A DNA stretch of 7,277 bases from DASXRU01 sp039933315 (GTDB taxonomy: Bacteria; Acidobacteriota; Blastocatellia; Pyrinomonadales; Pyrinomonadaceae). This document shows, piece by piece, positions 1 to 5,087 of the stretch; positions within the stretch are counted from its first letter, which is position 1; every line of letters begins with the position of its first letter. The notes beneath the pieces are model-generated. The model was given only the letters and a program-made list of their open reading frames with translations, had not been told where the DNA came from and ran no database searches. The stretch spans positions 1 to 7,277 of the forward strand of contig JBDTOI010000200.1 of assembly GCA_039933315.1 (NCBI GenBank), written 5' to 3'. The translations under genes and the position numbers were made by a program.

Positions 1-54
1 CTGACTTCTGACTTCTGACTTCTGACTTCTGACTTCTGACTTCTGACTTCTGAC
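1..54. repeat. Tandem heptamer array (CTGACTT)n
   Basis: Seven exact copies of the 7-base unit CTGACTT are followed by a partial copy CTGAC. The array begins at the window edge, so its true copy number is unknown and probably larger. It stops three bases (CCG) before the ATG of the phosphate acetyltransferase gene and so occupies the place where a ribosome binding site would normally sit. The unit holds TGA, and because 7 is not a multiple of 3, every reading frame is stopped within three units; the array is therefore not translated. Its role is unknown. It could be a neutral intergenic microsatellite or could affect expression of the next gene. Confidence 0.95.
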
Positions 55-57
55 CCG

Positions 58-1068
58 ATGTCCATACTCAACCGCATACGCCAACGCGCCGCCTCCAGCC
101 CGCAACATATCGTTCTGCCCGAAGGCGAAGACCCGCGCAGCGTTCAGGCGGCCAGTATGTGCGCGCGCGCGCGTCTGGCGCAGATCACTCTGCTCGGCAG
201 TGAAGAGAAAATTCGCGCCGTTGCTCAAGAGCATGGCGCCGATCTGGGTGGGGTCACAGTCCTGGATCACCGTAAGGCAAACGACTTCGACAAGATGGTT
301 TCGCTCTATCACGATTTGCGTCGGGCCAAGGGACTGATGGCCGACGAGGCTCGCACCAATGTTCAAGACCCTCTCTATTACGGAAACTTGATGGTGCGCA
401 CCGGACTTGCTGACGGGTCCGTCGCCGGCGCAACCAACACCACCTCGCACACTGTGCGGGCCGCGCTTCATTGCATCGGAGTGCGCCCGGGTTTCAAACT
501 GGTTTCCAGTTTCTTTGTCATGGCGCTGGCGGATCGGAGTTTCGGCCACGAAGGCGCTCTGATTTACGCGGACTGCGGTGTCGTCATTGATCCTACCGCC
601 GCCGAGCTGGCCGAGATCGCCATTGCTTCAGCCGACTCCTGTCGAGCGCTGCTGGGGGCCGAGCCCCGCGTCGCAATGCTCTCATTTTCGACCAAGGGTA
701 GCGCCCGCCATAAACTCGTTGACAAGGTGATAGAGGCAACGCGCACCATCCGCGCGCGCGCGCCCGAGCTAATAATCGATGGCGAGCTGCAGGCTGACGC
801 AGCGCTGGTTCCTGATGTCGCCGCTGCAAAAGCGCCGGGCTCGGCGGTTGCCGGGCGAGCCAACGTGCTGATTTTCCCTGACCTGCAATCGGGTAACATC
901 GCCTACAAGCTGACCGAGCGGCTAGCCGGCGCGGCGGCCATTGGGCCCATCCTGCAAGGATTGGATAAACCCGCTAATGATCTCTCGCGCGGCTGCAAAG
1001 CCGAGGATATCGTTGACGCAGTCGCTATTACCGCGGTGCAAGCCCAGGCACGAAAAGCTGCCGGTTAA
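58..1068 (+). CDS. pta: Phosphate acetyltransferase, short form
   Basis: This cytoplasmic enzyme interconverts acetyl-CoA plus phosphate and acetyl phosphate plus CoA; with acetate kinase it makes ATP and acetate, or runs in reverse to activate acetate. At 336 residues it matches the catalytic-domain-only Pta/EutD-type enzymes and lacks the N-terminal DRTGG and P-loop parts of the roughly 700-residue enterobacterial form. Family landmarks are the start IVLPEGEDPR (18-27), DGELQADAA (241-249), ANVLIFPDLQSGN (268-280) and GPILQGLDKPANDLSRG (296-312). The Ser-Arg pair of the last motif (310-311) matches the CoA/active-site pair of characterised enzymes. The start is set by N-terminal similarity to the family, because no Shine-Dalgarno sequence precedes it and a heptamer array abuts it. 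Acetate kinase is not in the window; it may lie upstream or elsewhere. A phosphate butyryltransferase is a less likely reading, since the DLSRG-type ending is typical of Pta. Confidence 0.93.
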   Translation: MSILNRIRQRAASSPQHIVLPEGEDPRSVQAASMCARARLAQITLLGSEEKIRAVAQEHGADLGGVTVLDHRKANDFDKMVSLYHDLRRAKGLMADEARTNVQDPLYYGNLMVRTGLADGSVAGATNTTSHTVRAALHCIGVRPGFKLVSSFFVMALADRSFGHEGALIYADCGVVIDPTAAELAEIAIASADSCRALLGAEPRVAMLSFSTKGSARHKLVDKVIEATRTIRARAPELIIDGELQADAALVPDVAAAKAPGSAVAGRANVLIFPDLQSGNIAYKLTERLAGAAAIGPILQGLDKPANDLSRGCKAEDIVDAVAITAVQAQARKAAG

Positions 1069-1087
1069 CGTCGCTCGGGGAAGTCCC

Positions 1088-1116
1088 TTGACCCGGTTTT
1101 CAACAAGGAATACGAG
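1088..1116 (+). promoter_or_regulatory. Weak candidate promoter for the VWA-like gene
   Basis: TTGACC at 1088-1093 differs from the -35 consensus by one base. A 17-base spacer separates it from TACGAG at 1111-1116, which matches only three of six -10 positions. It lies in the 126-base gap after pta and is the best candidate I found there. Read-through from pta is an equally good explanation, since I see no convincing terminator in this gap. Confidence 0.25.
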
Positions 1117-1181
1117 GACGCGGCAACCCTTTTCCAATCTTCCCTACATCAAACCTTCTCAAGGCTCTGACACTCTCCGCT

Positions 1182-1186
1182 GAGGT
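1182..1186 (+). promoter_or_regulatory. Ribosome binding site that supports a TTG start
   Basis: GAGGT lies eight bases before TTG at 1195. An in-frame TGA at 1168-1170 limits upstream extension, and no ATG or GTG lies between that stop and the signal peptide. This favours TTG as the true start of the VWA-like protein. Confidence 0.65.
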
Positions 1187-1194
1187 ACGCTAGG

Positions 1195-2331
1195 TTGCCA
1201 ACTAAAACACTGGTCCGGATCGTCGCGTTCGCTTTAGCCTTTGCCTCCCAGGCGGCTGCACAGGAGGCCAAACCGTCGCCGTCGCCTTCACCCACGGCCG
1301 CACCGGGGAGAACCGACGATCAGGAGCGGGTGCGTGTCTTCACGGAGGAAGTGAGGCTGCCCGTCCTCGCTGTCGACCAGTACGGCCACTTTGATCCCAG
1401 CCTGGAAGCAGACGACATCCTCGTCCTGGAGGACGGCACCCCGCAACAGATCAAGAGCGTGCGGCACATTCCCGCCAGCGTTCTGATGTTGCTGGATATG
1501 GGCGGCGAAATGTCCATGGCCAAGAGCACGAAGTCTACCCGCGATATTGCCTTGCGTTTGCTGGCGAGGTTGAAAGAAGGCGATTCAGTATCAGTAATGC
1601 AATTCAGCGAACGAGTCGAACTGCTTCAGGATTGGACCACTGAAACAGACGATGTAGCGCGCGTGCTCAGGACCAAACTTTCGGGGGGACGGCGCGCTCG
1701 TCTCGCGGAAGGAATCGTCGCCGCGGTGAAACAGCTGAAGACCACACCCGCCGGAAGTCGGCACCTGGTAATAGTCACCGATGGGGTAGAAACTCCGGGC
1801 GGCAAGGTTAAGTTTGAAGAGGCTGTCAAACAGTTGGTGGCTACGCAGGCCACGGTGCACGTGATTAGCTATAGCGCGCTGGTACGACAGGCCATCAACA
1901 AGCGATACAAGAGCTCAATCTTCAAACCCGGCACCGGCGAAATAAAGAATGGCACAGCAGGTCCAGATCCGACCGTGCCCGCTGGCACTAGTCGAGTTAC
2001 TTCGGTGACCTTGGCCACGATTGACACGGATCGCGAAATGCGGCGGTGGTTTAAGAACTACGCCAAAGCCACCGAGGCTAGCGAGCAACGTCTGACGCTG
2101 TTGGCAGCCGAATCCGGCGGGAGAATACTGTTGCCGCAATTAGCGGACGAGATGGTCAAGCAGAGCGACGAAGTGGCACGGGAAATCGGCGCGCAATATG
2201 TCGTTACCTACCGTCCTACGCGACCACTCTCCGAAGCTAAGCCCGGTGAGTATCGCCGCATAGAGATAGCCGCCAGACGGGTCGGTCTAAATCTGCGGAC
2301 CCGCCGCGGGTACGTAACTACGCCCCCGTAA
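1195..2331 (+). CDS. Secreted VWFA-related protein of acidobacterial type
   Basis: The 378-residue product starts with a classic signal peptide: basic n-region MPTKTLVR, hydrophobic core to about residue 19, likely cleavage after A20-A21-A22. A short Pro/Ser linker (PSPSPSPT, 27-34) follows. The overall plan resembles the VWFA-related domain proteins abundant in Acidobacteriota: a beta-rich lead-in (LPVLAVDQYGHF, 55-66), a VWA fold from SVLMLLDMGGEM (95-106) to VHVISYS (221-227), and the ending QYVVTYRPTRP ... EYRRIEIAARR ... RTRRGYV (334-374). The metal site is degenerate: D101 and D196 (VTDGVE) remain, but the two serines of DxSxS are Gly103 and Glu105, and the usual Thr of the GGT-L motif is missing in GGRRARL (164-170). 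The protein probably acts in the periplasm or at the surface by binding another protein; its partner is unknown. It has its own upstream ribosome site and converges on the HD-GYP gene 37 bases downstream. Only the family, not the function, is secure. Confidence 0.85.
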   Translation: MPTKTLVRIVAFALAFASQAAAQEAKPSPSPSPTAAPGRTDDQERVRVFTEEVRLPVLAVDQYGHFDPSLEADDILVLEDGTPQQIKSVRHIPASVLMLLDMGGEMSMAKSTKSTRDIALRLLARLKEGDSVSVMQFSERVELLQDWTTETDDVARVLRTKLSGGRRARLAEGIVAAVKQLKTTPAGSRHLVIVTDGVETPGGKVKFEEAVKQLVATQATVHVISYSALVRQAINKRYKSSIFKPGTGEIKNGTAGPDPTVPAGTSRVTSVTLATIDTDREMRRWFKNYAKATEASEQRLTLLAAESGGRILLPQLADEMVKQSDEVAREIGAQYVVTYRPTRPLSEAKPGEYRRIEIAARRVGLNLRTRRGYVTTPP

Positions 2332-2368
2332 AACTGACTGTTTAGTGATTGATTTGAAGCTGAGAAAA

Positions 2369-3505
2369 CTAGTGGATGACTGTTTCCAGTCTGGGATCCA
2401 CGATGGTAGCGAGTGGTTGGTGAGTATTAGCTCGCTCTTCATCTTTCATTATCGACCGGTGGTAGAGCTGAGCCCAGTCTTCCTGAGGGACGCGGTGAAA
2501 AGCTGCGACCACTTGAGGGTCAAACTGCCGACCGGCCCACTCCTCTAATTCCTGGGCTGCGACCGCATACGGCTTTCCTTTCCGGTACACCCGGTCGCTG
2601 GTGATCGCGTCAAAGGCGTCAGCCACCGCAAAAATACGCGCGCACACGTCTATATCCTCGCCGCGCAGGGCCGATGGGTAACCGGAGCCGTCCCACTTTT
2701 CGTGATGCTGCGCTACCACTCGCGCCGCTCCTTCCAGAAACTCAATTCCCCTAAGGATTTGCTGCCCGTGCATCGGATGCTCCCGCATTTTTACCCATTC
2801 TTCATCGGTGAGTTTGGCTGGCTTGCGTAGGATTGCGTCCGGCACGCCAATCTTGCCTATGTCGTGCAACAAAGCACCAAACTCCAGGGCCTTCACCTGC
2901 GCCCCGCTTAAACCGCATTCTCGCCCCAGGCGCAAACTGTAACTTACCACTCGCTCGGAATGGCCGTGGGTTTCTGCGTCACGCGTCTCCAGCGCCGCAG
3001 TCAAAGCCCGCAAGGTTGAGCGGTACGCATCTTCCAAAGAGTCAAGAGCGTGATCCAGCTCAGCGGTTCGCTGCTCGACTAACTCCTCGAGCTGATAGTC
3101 ATGCTGCCGTTTAGCCAGGAGCAAGTCATGATGCTCCAGGGCGCGCTTAACACCAGCCTCCACCTGACGCAAATCAAAGGGCTTCATGAGATAGTCGAAG
3201 GCCCCGAGCCGCAAAGCCTCGATGGCGCTTTCTACTGTCTTCATACCGCTGATCATCACCACCACAGTATCAGGGGCCATCTGTTTTACGTGTGGGATCA
3301 TCTCCAGGCCGCTCATGCCAGGCATCGTGATGTCGCTGATCAGGAGTTCATACTCATCAACCTGCAGGAGAGCCAGGGCCTCTGCGGCCGAGGCCGCTTC
3401 CACGCATTCGTACTCTCCACCAAGCAAATCGCAAAGCACTGAACGGATATCCGCAACATCATCGACGATCAGAATTCGCGCCAGGGGATTACTTTTCTTA
3501 ATCAT
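2369..3505 (-). CDS. Response regulator with HD-GYP phosphodiesterase domain (RpfG-like)
   Basis: The 378-residue cytoplasmic protein has three parts. A receiver domain (about 9-125) has acidic pair D15-D16, phospho-acceptor D58 in LLISDITMPGMSG, S86 and K108 in MKPF. A probable coiled-coil linker spans 130-170. An HD-GYP domain (about 170-345) carries GHSERV (181-186), HDIGKIGVPDAIL (214-226), REHP with H243, HH 267-268 and WDGSGYP (271-277), then VADAFDA with D296. All metal-binding and GYP signature residues look intact, so it should hydrolyse cyclic di-GMP when its receiver is phosphorylated by a sensor kinase, lowering c-di-GMP and favouring motile or dispersal states. No kinase or GGDEF gene is in the window, so it looks like an orphan regulator. 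The ATG is preceded by GGGAG (complement of 3510-3514) at a short four-base spacing. The last 35 or so residues are a hydrophilic tail without a recognised motif. Domain assignment is secure; substrate and pathway are inferred from the family. Confidence 0.94.
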   Translation of the reverse strand: MIKKSNPLARILIVDDVADIRSVLCDLLGGEYECVEAASAAEALALLQVDEYELLISDITMPGMSGLEMIPHVKQMAPDTVVVMISGMKTVESAIEALRLGAFDYLMKPFDLRQVEAGVKRALEHHDLLLAKRQHDYQLEELVEQRTAELDHALDSLEDAYRSTLRALTAALETRDAETHGHSERVVSYSLRLGRECGLSGAQVKALEFGALLHDIGKIGVPDAILRKPAKLTDEEWVKMREHPMHGQQILRGIEFLEGAARVVAQHHEKWDGSGYPSALRGEDIDVCARIFAVADAFDAITSDRVYRKGKPYAVAAQELEEWAGRQFDPQVVAAFHRVPQEDWAQLYHRSIMKDEERANTHQPLATIVDPRLETVIH

Positions 3506-3594
3506 TATGCTCCCGCTCTAAACTGTTGTTTTGGGGGTAGAACTTTTTGGAATACGAGGTAAGTCGTGATCGATATTAGGAGTGCCGATCGGGG

Positions 3595-3618
3595 CGAAGT
3601 CCGAGCCGCGGAGCTTCG
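3595..3618 (-). other. Hairpin in the leader of the HD-GYP gene
   Basis: CGAAG TCCG (3595-3603) pairs with CGGA (3609-3612) and CTTCG (3614-3618), giving nine pairs, one bulged base (3613) and a five-base loop. On the minus strand it would form near the 5' end of the HD-GYP transcript if that begins around 3634. It has no T-run after it, so it is not a standard terminator. Bases 3615-3618 are shared with the next hairpin, so the two cannot form together in full. Confidence 0.5.
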
Positions 3619-3640
3619 AGCCTAAGAAGCAGGCTCCGAA
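3615..3640. other. Second hairpin overlapping the first
   Basis: TTCG AGCCT (3615-3623) pairs with AGGCT (3631-3635) and CGAA (3637-3640), giving nine pairs with one bulge (3636) and a seven-base loop. It directly adjoins the predicted -10 box (3641-3646) and covers the predicted transcription start, so as RNA it could form only from a transcript starting further upstream. As DNA it could be a protein-binding dyad. Confidence 0.35.
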
Positions 3641-3669
3641 ATTCTACACAGTTTGCTCAACGGTGGCAA
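3641..3669 (-). promoter_or_regulatory. Sigma70-type promoter for the HD-GYP gene
   Basis: Read on the minus strand, TTGCCA (3669-3664) and TAGAAT (3646-3641) each match the sigma70 consensus at five of six positions and are 17 bases apart, the ideal spacing. Transcription would start near 3634, giving a leader of about 130 bases before the ATG at 3505. The divergent direction relative to the tRNA promoter fits the gene layout. The start site is a prediction from motif spacing. Confidence 0.6.
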
Positions 3670-3671
3670 AC
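3651..3671. promoter_or_regulatory. Candidate operator dyad over the -35 box
   Basis: GTTTGC (3651-3656) and GCAAAC (3666-3671) form a perfect six-base inverted repeat separated by nine bases. The right arm overlaps the -35 hexamer of the HD-GYP promoter, and the left arm lies in its spacer. This geometry suits a dimeric repressor, but a six-base dyad can occur by chance and no regulator gene is adjacent. Confidence 0.3.
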
Positions 3672-3731
3672 AGTATTGTGCAAGTGCCGTAAATGCCTTA
3701 TTTAGTGGCTATTCTGAGCCAGGTCAGCAAG

Positions 3732-3760
3732 TTGACGGCCAGCGCGTGAGTCTCTATTAT
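3732..3760 (+). promoter_or_regulatory. Strong sigma70-type promoter for tRNA-Leu
   Basis: TTGACG (3732-3737, five of six) and TATTAT (3755-3760, five of six) are 17 bases apart. Transcription would start near 3767, about ten bases before the mature 5' end of the tRNA, which is typical of a stable-RNA gene. The topoisomerase gene downstream may be served by read-through. Confidence 0.75.
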
Positions 3761-3776
3761 GGCCTGACCCGCCGAA

Positions 3777-3863
3777 GCCGGAGTGGCGAAATTGGTATAC
3801 GCACCAGACTCAAAATCTGGCGAGGTCACACTCATGTCGGTTCGAGTCCGACCTCCGGCACCA
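3777..3863 (+). tRNA. tRNA-Leu (anticodon CAA, reads TTG)
   Basis: The 87-base gene folds completely. The acceptor stem GCCGGAG pairs with CTCCGGC over seven pairs, followed by discriminator A and an encoded CCA. The D stem is GCG/CGC (3786-3788 with 3800-3802), with GG in its loop. The anticodon stem CCAGA/TCTGG encloses the loop CTCAAAA, with anticodon CAA at 3811-3813. A long variable arm with a GAG/CTC stem marks a class II tRNA, and the T arm is GTCGG-TTCGAGT-CCGAC. Anticodon CAA with a class II arm and discriminator A identifies leucine. I see no duplicated 3' end or integrase nearby that would mark an integrated element. Confidence 0.97.
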
Positions 3864-3940
3864 AATCCTCCAGGCCTCAGTTCTCAGTAGAATCCCCCGT
3901 CGGTTCGCCCCCAGAGGGTTGCTCTCTAGAAGTGTAGGAC

Positions 3941-3945
3941 AAGGA
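3941..3945 (+). promoter_or_regulatory. Ribosome binding site that sets the topoisomerase start
   Basis: AAGGA lies six bases before ATG at 3952. A longer in-frame start exists at TTG 3919, but it lacks a comparable site and would add eleven residues not expected for the family, so 3952 is preferred. Confidence 0.75.
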
Positions 3946-3951
3946 TCGGGA

Positions 3952-4974
3952 ATGACGCACCACGAAAAACTTCATAAGCACGGGATCCTCCGTCGCGGTA
4001 CACCCAAGACGGGATTTCGCTATGTTCATGCAGATGGAAAGAACGCAGGATCTGCAGACGTGCGGCGGATAAAAGCGCTGAAGATCCCTCCAGCATGGAC
4101 AGACGTCGCGATTAATTCGACCGCTGCGGGACACGTCCAGGCGGTGGGTAAGGACGCGGCCGGTCGCTGGCAGTACCTTTATCACGAACGTCACGTAAAA
4201 CGACAGGACCAGAAGAAGTTTGAGCGGTTGGTGAAATTCGCTGCCGCCCTGCCACAAATGCGAAGTACGATCGCTCGCGACTTAAAGCAGCGGGGGATAG
4301 GACGGGAAAAGGTGCTGGCCGCTGTGCTTCGTATCCTTTCCACCTGTTACATGAGACCCGGCAGTGAGGTCTATGCGAATGAGAACGGTAGCTATGGCAT
4401 TTCGACCCTGCGCGCCCGGCATGTGCAGGTCAAAGGGGATCTGATTAAATTCGATTTTCCAGGTAAGTCAGGAGTGCAACAGCATCGGGAGTTGAGTGAT
4501 CGCAGCGTGGCGAAAGTAGTGCGAGAACTGCTGAAGGACAAGCGCAGTGAAGTCTTCAAATATCTCAGCGATGAAGGAAACTTCGTTGACATCAAGGGTC
4601 GGCACATCAATGAGTACATCAAGGAAGTGATGGGAGAGAAGTTCAGCGCCAAGGACTTTCGCACCTGGGCGGGAACGCTCGCATGCGCTTCCGCCCTGGC
4701 CCGGGCGGGGGTGGATCCCGAAGACAGTACAGCAATGCGGCAGAAAAAGACGGTGGCGGCAATAAACGAGGCAGCATCGATCCTTGGCAACACGCCGGCG
4801 GTCTGCCGCTCGTCTTATATCTGCCCGGATGTGTTGAGCGGTTTTGAAGAAGGAAGAGTAATCAGGCGTTACTTTCAAACGCCGGCGGAATTAATGAAGC
4901 AACGGGCGCGAGGTCTACACAAAGCTGAAAAAGCCCTGATTAATCTGCTCAAGCGCCGAACCAATGGCCGCTAG
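3952..4974 (+). CDS. DNA topoisomerase IB (bacterial, poxvirus-like type)
   Basis: The enzyme nicks one DNA strand through a 3'-phosphotyrosyl link and relaxes both positive and negative supercoils without ATP. The 340-residue length from the preferred ATG is usual for bacterial TopIB. The N-terminal DNA-binding domain shows GFRY (21-24) and the hallmark IKALKIPPAWTDV (40-52) followed by GHVQAVGKDAAGR (60-72). The catalytic domain has the full expected set: R135 in MRPGSE, K172 in PGKSG, R237 in KDFRTWAG, N280 in LGNTP and nucleophile Y289 in SSYICP. Asn instead of the viral His at position 280 is normal for bacterial members such as the Deinococcus enzyme. The gene stands alone, 88 bases after tRNA-Leu, and no strong promoter of its own is visible in that gap, so co-transcription with the tRNA is possible. 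A tyrosine recombinase is excluded by the IPPAWTDV domain. Confidence 0.95.
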   Translation: MTHHEKLHKHGILRRGTPKTGFRYVHADGKNAGSADVRRIKALKIPPAWTDVAINSTAAGHVQAVGKDAAGRWQYLYHERHVKRQDQKKFERLVKFAAALPQMRSTIARDLKQRGIGREKVLAAVLRILSTCYMRPGSEVYANENGSYGISTLRARHVQVKGDLIKFDFPGKSGVQQHRELSDRSVAKVVRELLKDKRSEVFKYLSDEGNFVDIKGRHINEYIKEVMGEKFSAKDFRTWAGTLACASALARAGVDPEDSTAMRQKKTVAAINEAASILGNTPAVCRSSYICPDVLSGFEEGRVIRRYFQTPAELMKQRARGLHKAEKALINLLKRRTNGR

Positions 4975-4980
4975 TCAGAA

Positions 4981-5000
4981 CCGCCTGCGGTAGCGGGCGG
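4981..5000. terminator. GC-rich hairpin, probable bidirectional terminator
   Basis: CCGCCTGC (4981-4988) and GCGGGCGG (4993-5000) form an eight-pair stem with one G-T wobble around the tetraloop GGTA. It begins six bases after the topoisomerase stop codon and lies between convergent genes. No T-run follows on either strand, so it is not a canonical intrinsic terminator; it may instead stabilise 3' ends or act with Rho. Confidence 0.5.
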
Positions 5001-5014
5001 GCCTGCCGATTGTA

Positions 5015-5062
5015 GATTGCGGACTATAAGCCAACTCGATCTTCATTCCGAATTCCGCAATC
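5015..5062. repeat. Nine-base inverted repeat
   Basis: GATTGCGGA (5015-5023) is exactly complementary to TCCGCAATC (5054-5062), with 30 bases between. The right arm sits inside the degenerate heptamer array, so the left arm looks like an inverted copy of the same repeat family. It may add to transcript end formation between the convergent genes. Confidence 0.5.
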
Positions 5063-5079
5063 CGAATTCCCCATTTCGC
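5045..5079. repeat. Degenerate 7-bp tandem array (ATTCCGN-like)
   Basis: Five consecutive heptamers read ATTCCGA, ATTCCGC, AATCCGA, ATTCCCC and ATTTCGC. A further related unit, ATTCCGC, follows after one extra base (5081-5087) and runs up to the stop codon of the large surface protein on the other strand. The period equals that of the CTGACTT array at 1-54, although the unit differs. Such arrays look like an intergenic repeat class of this genome rather than a gene-specific signal. Confidence 0.7.
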
Positions 5080-5087
5080 TATTCCGC

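Noticed and set aside
1..54. CRISPR array
   Set aside because: The units are 7 bases long and directly abutting, with no spacers.
2332..2368. Terminator between the convergent VWA-like and HD-GYP genes
   Set aside because: Only a four-pair AAAC/GTTT stem is present in 37 bases; it is too weak to call.
3777..3863. tRNA-Leu as an attachment site of an integrated element
   Set aside because: No integrase and no repeat of the tRNA 3' end is visible in the window; the downstream gene is a topoisomerase IB with the IPPAWTDV domain, not a tyrosine integrase.
3653..3937. A 94-codon plus-strand open frame
   Set aside because: It runs straight through the tRNA-Leu gene and its promoter; the translated part resembles the spurious peptide often predicted over tRNA genes.
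3919..3954. TTG at 3919 as the topoisomerase start
   Set aside because: ATG at 3952 has an AAGGA site at six bases and gives the usual family length and N-terminus.
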